From positions 1 through 46,682 of the forward strand of contig JAUNIV010000001.1 in NCBI GenBank assembly GCA_030523385.1: DNA of 46,682 bases. The letters are read 5' to 3'. The notes beneath the pieces were generated by a model, which saw only the letters and a program-made list of their open reading frames with translations, was not told the origin of the DNA and ran no database searches. Position 1 is the stretch's first letter. The number at the start of each line of letters is the position of its first letter. Shown here piece by piece: positions 24,539-32,458 of the stretch. The DNA comes from Bacteroidales bacterium (lineage in GTDB: Bacteria; Bacteroidota; Bacteroidia; Bacteroidales; Bacteroidaceae). The position numbers and the translations under genes were made by a program.

Positions 24539-25294
24539 ATGGGTACAAAAATCAATAACCTACGCCAGCAAATACCATCGAATGGGATAATGCTCACTTC
24601 ATGGCTGGAGAAATCAGGCTTCAACAGAAATGAAGTTTATGATTATATGGAATCGGGATGGCTACAACGCATATCTACAGGTGTATATCAATTCACCGGG
24701 GATACCCCTACACTTTATGGTATATTAGCTTCATATCAAAAACAGATCGGGCTGAAATATCATATCGGAGCCGCGTCTGCGTTGGAACTGAAAGGTTTCT
24801 CTCATTACATTGCGATGGGGAAGCCGACTGCCGTCGTTTTTTCTCCGGTACGACCGCCGCTTCCCAAATGGTTAAACGATGCCGACCTTGATATGAATCT
24901 TGCGGAAGTGGCGACCAAAGTGTTGGGGACCATCGGTATCGAACAAATGGATTACCAGGAACAGACATTGACAGTCTCATCACCTGAAAGGGCAATAATG
25001 GAATGTGTTCTCCTTTCACCTTCCCGTTATGATTTAATGGATGTGTATTATCTTATGGAAATGCTTACATCCCTTAGATCCGCCCTTATACAACAACTAC
25101 TGGAAAACTGCACTTCAGTGAAAGTAAAGCGGATGTTTCTGTATATGGCGGAAAAGGCACATCATCGCTGGTTCGCCAAACTTGACCTTTCCAAAATATC
25201 TCTCGGTTCTGGCACACGGAGTTTTGCAAAAGGCGGTGTAAAAGTCAATACATACGATATTGTAATACCCAAAGAACTTGCTGATTATGAATAA
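24539..25294 (+). CDS. abiEi: AbiEi-like antitoxin (type IV toxin-antitoxin)
   Basis: The N-terminal 70 residues are a winged-helix domain (ILTSWLEKSGFNRNEVYDYM-like, LQRISTGVYQFTG), and the C-terminal part follows the AbiEi family pattern (YHIGAASALELKGFSHYI, SSPERAIMECVLLSP). AbiEi proteins repress their own operon and block the AbiEii nucleotidyltransferase toxin. It overlaps abiEii by 8 bp, as is usual for this pair. The upstream 80 bp contain no clear TAnnTTTG box. A broken copy of its 5' end lies 3 kb upstream at 21566-21656. Confidence 0.85.
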   Translation: MGTKINNLRQQIPSNGIMLTSWLEKSGFNRNEVYDYMESGWLQRISTGVYQFTGDTPTLYGILASYQKQIGLKYHIGAASALELKGFSHYIAMGKPTAVVFSPVRPPLPKWLNDADLDMNLAEVATKVLGTIGIEQMDYQEQTLTVSSPERAIMECVLLSPSRYDLMDVYYLMEMLTSLRSALIQQLLENCTSVKVKRMFLYMAEKAHHRWFAKLDLSKISLGSGTRSFAKGGVKVNTYDIVIPKELADYE

Positions 25295-26192
25295 TATATA
25301 TAGACAAAAAGTCGAACTCCTTTTGAGAATTCTACCGTTTGTAACGGATGAAGAATGTTTCGCTATACATGGTGGTACAGCCATTAATCTGTTTGTGAAA
25401 GACTTATACCGTCTTTCGGTTGATATAGACGTAACTTATATTCCTATTGAAGACAGAAATACAAGTCTTCTGCGGATAAATGAGGCTCTTGAGAGAATAA
25501 GCGATAGGGTCAAACGCACATTCCGGGATGTAAGGGTTATCCCACGTCTTGATATCAGTAAAATCACTTGTGAAAGCCGGGGATGCCAAGTGAAGATTGA
25601 AGTAAACCAGACAAAACGCGGACTTGTCTGCGGTGATGCAATACTGTATCCTTTGTGTGAAAAAGCGCAAGAAATGTTCGGAATGGAAGTAGATGCAAGA
25701 ATAGTGTCGCTACCTCAGCTTTATGGTGGTAAAATTTCAGCAGCCCTGTCACGCCAACATCCCCGCGACCTTTTTGACATAAAACAGATGGACATTCCAT
25801 TGACAGACGTAAAAGAAGGACTGATATTCTGTCTGCTTGGAAGCGACCGTCCTATACACGAGTCGTTTGCGCCCAATCTTATCGATCAGCACGAAGCAAT
25901 GGAGCGTCAATTTTCCGGCATGAGTGAAATACCTTTCACCTACAATGACTTTGAAGCGACAAGAGAGAAACTTGTCAACGATGTCAATTCTGTGATGACG
26001 GAAGATGATAGGCGATTTCTTATAGGCTTTGAAGAGCTTTCCGTTGATTGGGAGAATTCTCCGTATTCATCTTTTAAGGAATATCCTTCGGTAAGATGGA
26101 AGATGCAGAATTTGCAGAAGCTGAAAGCATCAAACCCGAAAAAGTTGAATGCAGAAGCTGACAAACTCAGAAACATATTCGGAATGGAATGA
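25287..26192 (+). CDS. abiEii: AbiEii-like nucleotidyltransferase toxin
   Basis: I start it at the ATG at 25287 (MNNIYRQKVELLLRILPFVT), overlapping abiEi by 8 bp. The nucleotidyltransferase core is intact: AIHGGTAINLF (G29, G30) and the metal-binding DIDVTYIP (D46, D48), with a later LPQLYGGKISAALSRQHPRD and LFDIKQ block typical of AbiEii. Enzymes of this family modify tRNA ends and stop growth when not neutralised by AbiEi, giving abortive infection. The gene looks complete at 301 aa. Confidence 0.88.
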   Translation: MNNIYRQKVELLLRILPFVTDEECFAIHGGTAINLFVKDLYRLSVDIDVTYIPIEDRNTSLLRINEALERISDRVKRTFRDVRVIPRLDISKITCESRGCQVKIEVNQTKRGLVCGDAILYPLCEKAQEMFGMEVDARIVSLPQLYGGKISAALSRQHPRDLFDIKQMDIPLTDVKEGLIFCLLGSDRPIHESFAPNLIDQHEAMERQFSGMSEIPFTYNDFEATREKLVNDVNSVMTEDDRRFLIGFEELSVDWENSPYSSFKEYPSVRWKMQNLQKLKASNPKKLNAEADKLRNIFGME

Positions 26193-26206
26193 TGACCTGC
26201 TACATT

Positions 26207-26257
26207 TTTCAATGCTTGGATTGCCTCTCTTAACAAAGCTGACAGCACAAAACGGAT
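26207..26257 (+). pseudogene. 51-bp relic of an abiH-like gene
   Basis: This stretch matches 27269-27319, inside the intact AbiH-like gene, at 47 of 51 positions in the same orientation (for example AACAAAGCTGACAGCACAAA against GACAAAGCTGACAGCACAAA). It encodes nothing on its own. It lies 15 bp after the abiEii stop and marks past duplication or recombination in the island. Confidence 0.75.
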
Positions 26258-26376
26258 ATTAAACAGATGTTAGGACTTGGCCTTTGCACAGTGAAAGGAA
26301 ATGGGTCCTAAACCAAATATGTGCTGGTGAAAACTTACCTTCAAGCTGCGAATGCACTGAAATTCAAATATATTAA

Positions 26377-26409
26377 GTATCGGTAATCAAGTATATTGAT
26401 TACCGATAC
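26377..26409. repeat. Perfect 13-bp palindromic hairpin
   Basis: GTATCGGTAATCA (26377-26389) and TGATTACCGATAC (26397-26409) are exact inverse copies with a 7-nt loop. A further ACCGATA follows directly. No T run is attached, so a protein-binding site or a relic recombination site is as likely as a terminator. Confidence 0.6.
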
Positions 26410-26505
26410 CGATAAGTTAGATAATTATTGCAAGTAAAAAATACCCAATAGTCACCCAACACCTCCCCAACAGTTACCCAACAAGTAGTAATACCGTAAT
26501 ACAAG

Positions 26506-26751
26506 GTGGTTGAAAAAGAACACCTAAGTACCACCCAAGTAGAGAACCTGATTGCGGTAATTGGTGAGAATACATATTCGGTTACGGAAATGATGGAAAA
26601 ACTGCAATTAAATAATCGGAGGTATTTCACCAAAGAGTATTTGAAGATTGCCGTTACCGAAGGACAGGTAGAACCCATCTATCCCGAAAGTCCGAATCAT
26701 CCACGGCAAAAATACCGTCTTACCGACAAAGGTAAAGGACTGCTACAATAA
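26506..26751 (+). pseudogene. C-terminal winged-helix remnant of a RecG-like/AlbA_2-type ATP-binding protein
   Basis: The 81-residue frame (VEKEHLSTTQVENLIAVIGE through YRLTDKGKGLLQ) is a winged-helix domain of the kind that ends AlbA_2/RecG-like ATP-binding proteins. Just upstream, other frames give Gln/Thr/Val-rich codons (TQQVVIP) broken by a stop at 26497, as expected for the linker that precedes this domain in intact proteins. The catalytic part is missing. It could be a small transcription factor instead, but the lack of a good start codon (GTG only) argues for a remnant. Confidence 0.5.
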
Positions 26752-26806
26752 TAGATTGTATTGATGTGATATGTATTGGCGTGCGATTATTTTGAGCGCG
26801 GCTGAG

Positions 26807-26833
26807 TATGGGGAACTGATGCGGTTCCCCATA
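26807..26833. repeat. Perfect 10-bp hairpin upstream of the AbiH-like gene
   Basis: TATGGGGAAC and GTTCCCCATA pair perfectly around a 7-nt loop. It is followed at 26850-26893 by four GCCC-containing repeats of the form TTGCCCCAAA. The hairpin ends 73 bp before the AbiH-like start and may control it. Confidence 0.5.
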
Positions 26834-26906
26834 GTTCCCCAATCTCGATTGCCCCAAACTTTGCCCCAAATTGCCCTAATTTGCCCCAAACTCAATTCGA
26901 TAAATA

Positions 26907-27896
26907 ATGACAACAATATCTACGCATTTTAAACATTTATACATCATTGGAAATGGTTTTGACATTCACCATAGTATTAACAGCAGCTATTCAAATTATC
27001 GTAACTGGCTTGAAGAGAACGAGCCGGACATATATTCACAGTTATGTGACTTATACGGTGTTCCAACAGAAGAGGATGAAGCCCACGAATGGTGGAGTGA
27101 TTTTGAGAACATGCTTTCAGAGATAGACCTCTATGATTATGTTGAAAATGTTGTGGTTGAAAATTATCCAGACTTCTCAAGCGATGATTTTCGAGACAGA
27201 GACTACCACGCTGCAGAAATTGCCGCTGAGAATGAACTGGGGGCTTTAATATATCACATAAAACGTACTTTCAATGTCTGGATTGCTTCTCTTGACAAAG
27301 CTGACAGCACAAAACGGATCCACCTTGAAAGAGAAAACTCCTTATTCATAACTTTCAATTATACCCGGACATTAGAGGATTTGTATCGGATACCAGATGA
27401 GCAGATTGTGCATATACACGGTATGGTTGGAGAGGACGAACTTATTTTAGGACATGGCAAGAATTATGCGGAGTTGAAAGAGGAACTGGAGATAGCACAA
27501 CCACAACCTCCTGCAGACTTAGATGAATACGAACTGCAAGATTGGTATTCGTCTCATAGCGATTTTATGACACAACAGACACAAGAAGTTGCGATCTCAC
27601 AAATAGCTTCTTTGCAAAAGGATGTAGAACGGATTATTTCGGAAAATCACTCTATTTGGAATAGTCTTGGAGAAGTTGAGACAATCCATGTATTTGGATT
27701 TTCATTTTCCGACATTGATACACCTTACCTGAGTACAATCATCAGACACATCAATACGGATAAGGTCAAATGGGAAATCAGTGCTTTCTCAAATCGAGAC
27801 AGAGAAAAAGCGCAGACATTTATGACTGATGCAGGAATTAAAGAAAATTTGTGGGCACCATTGGTCGCATTATGCGATGTGCAGAAATACAAATAA
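26907..27896 (+). CDS. abiH: AbiH-like phage defence protein, 329 aa
   Basis: The N-terminus has the family signature LYIIGNGFDIHHSINSSYSN (GNGFD motif), and the C-terminal part has the second conserved block TIHVFGFSFSDIDTPYLSTI. Middle blocks SLFITFNYTRTLEDLY and VHIHGMVG also fit AbiH. The family is linked to abortive infection; its biochemical activity is not established, though the GNGFD and HIHG motifs resemble nucleotide-binding folds. It appears complete and is followed by a strong hairpin shared with the convergent primase gene. Confidence 0.85.
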   Translation: MTTISTHFKHLYIIGNGFDIHHSINSSYSNYRNWLEENEPDIYSQLCDLYGVPTEEDEAHEWWSDFENMLSEIDLYDYVENVVVENYPDFSSDDFRDRDYHAAEIAAENELGALIYHIKRTFNVWIASLDKADSTKRIHLERENSLFITFNYTRTLEDLYRIPDEQIVHIHGMVGEDELILGHGKNYAELKEELEIAQPQPPADLDEYELQDWYSSHSDFMTQQTQEVAISQIASLQKDVERIISENHSIWNSLGEVETIHVFGFSFSDIDTPYLSTIIRHINTDKVKWEISAFSNRDREKAQTFMTDAGIKENLWAPLVALCDVQKYK

Positions 27897-27924
27897 CTAT
27901 CGTTATTTGATGATTTATAATACA

Positions 27925-27964
27925 ATTCCCTGTCTTATTTTTTGTTGAAAGTAAGACAGGGAAT
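27925..27964. terminator. Bidirectional terminator between abiH and primase gene
   Basis: ATTCCCTGTCTTA (27925-27937) and TAAGACAGGGAAT (27952-27964) form a perfect 13-bp stem with a 14-nt T-rich loop. It separates convergent genes. Confidence 0.75.
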
Positions 27965-27990
27965 CTTTGTATCGGTATTGAGTACAGAAG

Positions 27991-28884
27991 TCAGGGACAA
28001 AAACGCTTGCCACGGAGAAAGTCGTTAAGGTCTTTGTAGCCCTTATAGACTACCGAAGCGTCATGTATTCCGTCACGAGTTTCGTTGAGAGTATCCACAG
28101 CTCTGCGCCCGGCATCGTCATTGTCAAGGCAGCAGGTGACAGTCGGATAAGAGGCAAGCCATTTCATCGCCTTGCGGAGATTGGAAACGGAGTTCAACAC
28201 CACAAAATCCATTGTCTCGGCAAAGGGTGTGAAATCCGAACGGCGGCATAAGGTCATGTAAGACAGAAAGTCCATGAACCCCTCAAATACGGTACACAGT
28301 TCATTGCCACTACCCATTTGTATGAGCGACACATCCTTCTGCCCAACAGTCCCTTTGAAGAACGGGTTTCTCACCTCATAGCCGCCCAGGACATTCCCGA
28401 AACCTATACCATAGTAGTGCCGATGACCAAGCGAGAAATGAATTTCTCTACAAAACTCCACGGCAACTGAACTGTCTATGCCTCTGGAGCCAATATAGGA
28501 CAGAAGTTTGTCATTGGTAAGCGGCTTTACCGTCACATCCCGGAATGTGCCGGCTCGTTCATCCTGCAATTCTGACGGAATGCGTTCCCTGATGACAAGC
28601 TTTGCCGTGGTGTAGTTCTGGATATGCCGGATTACCTCCATGATGTCGTTGGTATTATACATCATCTTGCCAAGGTCTATGATGTCACCGCTCTGCATTG
28701 TGGCGAGGTCGTACCAGCGGTTCTTCTTACGGCTGACCTTGAACGACGGATGCCGGTCCTCCCTGTATGGAGCATGGTAAAGCGCGTATGTCTGGTAATT
28801 GCGTACAGGGCGTATGCCTATCTTTTCAAGATAACCGATGATGTCGATTCGCTTGATTTCTCCGAAATTCACTGCCACGTTCAA
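27991..28884 (-). CDS. Toprim-domain primase-like protein of the ICE
   Basis: The N-terminal part has the primase-type YHAPYREDRHPSFKVSRKKN and WYDLATMQSGDIIDL blocks but no zinc-binding cysteines at the usual places. The C-terminal Toprim core shows VFEGFMDFLSYM and CCLDNDDAGRRAVD with the acidic metal-binding residues. Primases of this form are common on Bacteroides conjugative elements and start complementary-strand synthesis after transfer, or replicate the excised circle. It overlaps the upstream RepA-like gene by 4 bp, which links the two functions. Confidence 0.85.
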   Translation of the reverse strand: MNVAVNFGEIKRIDIIGYLEKIGIRPVRNYQTYALYHAPYREDRHPSFKVSRKKNRWYDLATMQSGDIIDLGKMMYNTNDIMEVIRHIQNYTTAKLVIRERIPSELQDERAGTFRDVTVKPLTNDKLLSYIGSRGIDSSVAVEFCREIHFSLGHRHYYGIGFGNVLGGYEVRNPFFKGTVGQKDVSLIQMGSGNELCTVFEGFMDFLSYMTLCRRSDFTPFAETMDFVVLNSVSNLRKAMKWLASYPTVTCCLDNDDAGRRAVDTLNETRDGIHDASVVYKGYKDLNDFLRGKRFCP

Positions 28885-29984
28885 TTTCTTAACTCCGTTA
28901 ATTTGTTCTGCTCATATCTGTATTCACGGCTATCCTTGACGATGATGCCCTTTGACATAAGATGCTTCAACCACATCACAAACGAGGTACGTCCGCGCCT
29001 GTAGCCGGTTTCCGCATACATTTCCCGCAATTTGCCGACCAACGTATTGTAACCTTTGACCGGACCTTCGGCAAATACCTTGTCAAGAATCTCCTTGTGC
29101 TGCGATACGGTGATATTCTCGAATGTCACCCGTTCCTCTTCATCGCTGCTGAATCCCGGTATATCCTCCGGCAAACCGTCTTCATTGATACGGAAGGCAA
29201 AGTTTGAGAACTCCTTTTCCCTGGTAATCATCGGACGGACTTCGCTCACATCAGGATTTATCTCGCTTTTGATGATTTTCATCACGGTCTCCGCCTTGTT
29301 GTTCAGTTCTGTACCGATGTGGCCTCTCGTATTGTCATCGCTCTTGTTAAGGTGCAGGACAGTATGGATGTGGATATTGTACATGTTGGTCCACCGCATG
29401 AGGTCGTTGATTATCTCAACGGACTCTCCGGGAGAGTTGATGTCATTGATAAGGTCGCGGATGCCGTCGATAACAACAAAACCAATCTTATCATCAACTT
29501 CCAGAGCGGAGTCTATGATGTTGCGGCGTTGCTGTGGCGTGAACTCCCTGAGCATAAGAAAATCCAATGACGACACCTCACAGTCGGAGGGCAGTCCGGA
29601 CATTCTGAGTATGCGGTGAAGCACCTTGAAACAATGCACGCGACTTTGCTCTGTATCTATATACAGCACCTTTGTCTTGCCTTCGGGCAGTTTGGCACGA
29701 TAATGCAGCACTTCTTTCCCTGAAATCAATGCAGCGACTATCGCACTCACATTGAATGTCTTTCTTGATTTCGGCTTGCCTACGGACGCACTGAAATTAC
29801 CCACTGTGGCCACCGTGATCTCATCGACCGTCAGTATCTCCGGAGGAAAGACATAGCGGTCTGTGGCACGGATGCGGACGTATTCAAGGAATTTCTTGAA
29901 CTTATCCCGGTTGGCTTTTTCCTGTGGTGTCAGCTCCTGCTTTGCCGGAAATATCCTGTCGAATGGTATTTCTTCTATCTTCAT
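28881..29984 (-). CDS. RepA-like AAA ATPase (AAA_25 type)
   Basis: The 367-aa protein has a Walker A variant FSASVGKPKSRKTFNVS at about residues 66-82. Then follow KVLYIDTEQS (strand 2) and the Walker B IGFVVIDGIRDLI, and a sensor-like HTVLHLNKSDD. This is the RepA/RecA-like helicase pattern seen on mobile elements. The C-terminal 80 residues look like a winged helix (LVGKLREMYAETGYRRGRTS). It is placed between an HTH gene and a primase gene with overlaps of 4 bp on both sides, a compact replication module of the ICE. Confidence 0.85.
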   Translation of the reverse strand: MKIEEIPFDRIFPAKQELTPQEKANRDKFKKFLEYVRIRATDRYVFPPEILTVDEITVATVGNFSASVGKPKSRKTFNVSAIVAALISGKEVLHYRAKLPEGKTKVLYIDTEQSRVHCFKVLHRILRMSGLPSDCEVSSLDFLMLREFTPQQRRNIIDSALEVDDKIGFVVIDGIRDLINDINSPGESVEIINDLMRWTNMYNIHIHTVLHLNKSDDNTRGHIGTELNNKAETVMKIIKSEINPDVSEVRPMITREKEFSNFAFRINEDGLPEDIPGFSSDEEERVTFENITVSQHKEILDKVFAEGPVKGYNTLVGKLREMYAETGYRRGRTSFVMWLKHLMSKGIIVKDSREYRYEQNKLTELRN

Positions 29985-30439
29985 TTCCCGGTTCCTCTCT
30001 TGGCTTTGCGGTTCCCTTTGGATAAATCCGCCATGGTTTCGGCTGCCGCCCTGCGGTTCATCTCATGTTTGGAGTAGATGACATTGCGGCGAAGCACGTC
30101 ATCGAGTTCCTTACGCTCGATATAGATGAACTTGCCACGGGGCTTGAAATGGGTTATCTCCCTGTTGGAAGTCATAAGATATATCTGACTTTTTGATACC
30201 CCGATATATTCCGCCGCTTCTTCAACGGTAAGCATCTCACGGCACATGAAGAGCTTTGACTCAAGTTCCTTGAAATGCTCGAATATTTCACCGAGGTCGC
30301 CATAACGCTCCATGAACGCGCAGATGGACTCGATACGCTGTACCGCCTCGTCAACAGTGCTTTCTCCCATTTTGGAGAGCAGATGGCTTACGTTTTCCAC
30401 CCGTTGGAGGGTGGCTATAAATTCTGATGTCATAACCAT
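29981..30439 (-). CDS. Helix-turn-helix protein upstream of replication module, 152 aa
   Basis: Residues about 70-120 hold the excisionase-like HTH_17 domain (LTVEEAAEYIGVSKSQIYLM, then ITHFKPRGKFIYIERKELDD). The first 65 residues are helical and may mediate dimer formation. The C-terminus is basic (RKAKRGTGK). It overlaps the RepA-like gene by 4 bp and follows another HTH gene by 9 bp. Proteins like these control excision and operon expression in Bacteroides elements. The start could also be the second Met (MTSEF), two codons further in. Confidence 0.8.
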   Translation of the reverse strand: MVMTSEFIATLQRVENVSHLLSKMGESTVDEAVQRIESICAFMERYGDLGEIFEHFKELESKLFMCREMLTVEEAAEYIGVSKSQIYLMTSNREITHFKPRGKFIYIERKELDDVLRRNVIYSKHEMNRRAAAETMADLSKGNRKAKRGTGK

Positions 30440-30448
30440 TTCCTCCCT

Positions 30449-30787
30449 TTAATAATAGCACTCATGTTGTGGTTCAGTCTCATTGATGAGGGCTGTTTCA
30501 GTCTCGATGTCCATGCGGGACTTCACCCATCTGTCAAGATCTTCCTTGTTGAAGAAAATGCGTCCGTTGGTCGGACGGCTGTGAGGGATGTCATATTTGC
30601 GCACCAGTTTGTACAGGTGGCTCGGGGTGATGCCAAGATACAAGGCTGCATCCTCTACCGTAAACGTACCCTTCAGATGGAAAAGCATCCCTATGAGCTG
30701 GTCAACACGCGACAACAATTTGTCGAGCTTGACGGAACACCGTTCTCCCCATTGGGAGTCAGTGACAGTTTGCTGTTGTTCATTCAT
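30449..30787 (-). CDS. Helix-turn-helix protein, 112 aa
   Basis: The HTH_17 domain covers residues about 40-95 (FTVEDAALYLGITPSHLYKL, then IPHSRPTNGRIFFNKEDLDR). It is a second member of the family next to 29981-30439 and likely binds DNA as an excision or transcription factor. It is the first gene of the minus-strand replication module; the next gene upstream is 161 bp away. Confidence 0.8.
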   Translation of the reverse strand: MNEQQQTVTDSQWGERCSVKLDKLLSRVDQLIGMLFHLKGTFTVEDAALYLGITPSHLYKLVRKYDIPHSRPTNGRIFFNKEDLDRWVKSRMDIETETALINETEPQHECYY

Positions 30788-30948
30788 TGTTTCTTTGCTT
30801 TTTTGATTCTACATTCAGAGCCGTCGCCCCACGTGTTGAAAGCTTTCGACTGCAAAGGAACAATACAAACGGGTATTGAAAGCAATATTTTGAATGACAC
30901 TTGCAAAGTCTCACTCAAAATATCACTATCACTTAAAGATTTGACCGT

Positions 30949-31677
30949 TTATTGGGCATATTTCTCACGGATATGCTTCATAAGGATGTCTATGTCATCC
31001 TTATGGGTGAATCTGCCGTTACTCCTTGCACGGCTTAGTGCGGAAGAGTAATTTGAACGTGACTGGGGCTTGTTCTTTCCTTGCAGCAGAATGGAACCGC
31101 TACGTCCGAGGACTGTCTGCCAACGGTGGTTAATCAGGTTCATGGCACTGAGACAGTCGAAGAAATAGGAAATGCACATGAGATTTCCCGCAACCAACGG
31201 CATGTCCAGCGTACCGCTCATAAGGTCGTTCATCTCCTGCACCGAGACTTTCTTCTGGAAGAAACCGGCACCATTGGCACAGTCGGCAAGCAATGGCATA
31301 TCTTCGGCTCTGATTACACAGGACAGCTTCAGTTCCGGCACTTGTCCGATATATGTCGTTTTGAATGTCACATGATCGGGATTTTCGTCATCACGGCTTT
31401 CGGTATAAACAAGGACTATCATCTTATCTATGTCCGAGGCTTCCAAGAAAGGTTCGGAAAAGAACCGTTTTACAAGATCAGACCTTTCCTGCAAGAGGAT
31501 GCCGATGGCTCCCATTGCCTTGCGGTGAATGTTGTTGCCGGCCGCATCTTTTTCATCGGTGTAATGATGACCGTCGAGGAACTGCATTGCGAACACCCTC
31601 GGTGTCATTACACCTGTGACCACATAGTTCTGATACTCCCTGTGCGCTTCCAGCAACAGTTGGCGCAGGTAGTCCAA
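30949..31677 (-). CDS. Uncharacterised ICE protein, 242 aa or longer, start or frame uncertain
   Basis: The frame reads LDYLRQLLLEAHREYQNYVV to IREKYAQ, a mixed alpha/beta cytoplasmic protein without known motifs. The only start near 31677 is TTG, but the frame stays open upstream as TGKEFSRQSVNRNAG, running into a run of nine A (31723-31731, plus strand). Ahead of that run another frame offers KHPKYGSKYTHPEALYFF. Together they suggest a longer N-terminus joined through a frameshift at the A9 tract, or an unrecognised start. Similar genes with an N-terminal NAGLDYLR block are found on Bacteroides elements, but the function is unknown to me. Confidence 0.6.
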   Translation of the reverse strand: MDYLRQLLLEAHREYQNYVVTGVMTPRVFAMQFLDGHHYTDEKDAAGNNIHRKAMGAIGILLQERSDLVKRFFSEPFLEASDIDKMIVLVYTESRDDENPDHVTFKTTYIGQVPELKLSCVIRAEDMPLLADCANGAGFFQKKVSVQEMNDLMSGTLDMPLVAGNLMCISYFFDCLSAMNLINHRWQTVLGRSGSILLQGKNKPQSRSNYSSALSRARSNGRFTHKDDIDILMKHIREKYAQ

Positions 31678-31787
31678 TCCTGCATTACGATTAACGGACT
31701 GCCGGGAAAACTCTTTTCCTGTAAAAAAAAATAAAGAGCTTCCGGATGAGTGTATTTACTTCCATACTTAGGATGCTTTACTGATAG

Positions 31788-31830
31788 AACGGCGCGACTG
31801 TTTCCCGGTAAAAGGAACAATCACGCCGTT
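31788..31830 (-). terminator. Hairpin after the acetyltransferase gene
   Basis: AACGGCGCGACTGTT (31788-31802) pairs with AACAATCACGCCGTT (31816-31830) at 13 of 15 positions around a 13-nt loop, starting 11 bp after the acetyltransferase stop codon. It probably ends the efflux/acetyltransferase transcript, although no long T run follows. Confidence 0.6.
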
Positions 31831-31840
31831 TCCATTCTGT

Positions 31841-32458
31841 TTATAATTGATTCCAGTTGCCATCCATAATGTATGGTAACTTGTTCTTGATTTCTTCCAC
31901 AGACCAATCCCACCATTTCAAAGCCTGCATCCGCTTTATTATTTCAGGACTGAACCGCTTTCGTATCTCCTTGGCCGGAACACCACCCACAATAGTATAG
32001 GGCGGCACGTCTTTCGTCACAGCCGCTCTTGTGCCAATTATAGCTCCGTCACCGATATGGACACCAGCCATAATTACGGCTTCATAGCCTATCCACACGT
32101 CATTGCCAATCACGATGTCGCCTTTGTTGTCCCAAGCGGAGGCCACATCCGCCTTGTTCAATTCCCAGTCTTCATAGAACAGCGGGAATGTATAAGTGGA
32201 CAACGATTTCAGTCTATGATTGGCACAGTTGAACAGGAACTTTGCTCCACACGCAATAGAGCAAAACTTGCCTATTATCAGCCGTTCATGGTTAATGGGG
32301 TAATGATACAACACGTTGTTATGCTCAAACAGGCGAGGATCTGATACAAAATCATTGTATATGGTGTAGTCGCCGACCTCAATGGACGGATCGTTGATTA
32401 CGGCATTGAGATAGACGGTTTGATTGTCGCCGGTACGGGGATATATCTTAGTCATCAT
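31841..32458 (-). CDS. Xenobiotic O-acetyltransferase (CatB/Vat type)
   Basis: The 205-aa protein shows the left-handed beta-helix hexapeptide repeats of the xenobiotic acetyltransferase family (IVIGNDVWIGYEAVIMAGVH, IGDGAIIGTRAAVTKDV). The substrate-pocket blocks YHYPINHERLIIGKFCSIA and NCANHRLKSLSTYTFPLF contain the catalytic His of the NxANH motif. The end WWDWSVEEIKNKLP is typical. CatB members acetylate chloramphenicol and Vat members acetylate streptogramin A; sequence reading does not separate them. It overlaps the MATE efflux gene by 4 bp, a drug-inactivation plus export pair. An ordinary metabolite acetyltransferase is the alternative. Confidence 0.82.
   Translation of the reverse strand: MMTKIYPRTGDNQTVYLNAVINDPSIEVGDYTIYNDFVSDPRLFEHNNVLYHYPINHERLIIGKFCSIACGAKFLFNCANHRLKSLSTYTFPLFYEDWELNKADVASAWDNKGDIVIGNDVWIGYEAVIMAGVHIGDGAIIGTRAAVTKDVPPYTIVGGVPAKEIRKRFSPEIIKRMQALKWWDWSVEEIKNKLPYIMDGNWNQL

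Noticed and set aside
26850..26893. Repeated TTGCCCCAAA words as a possible CRISPR array
   Set aside because: Units are about 10 bp with almost no spacers and no cas genes are present; more like decayed coding repeats.
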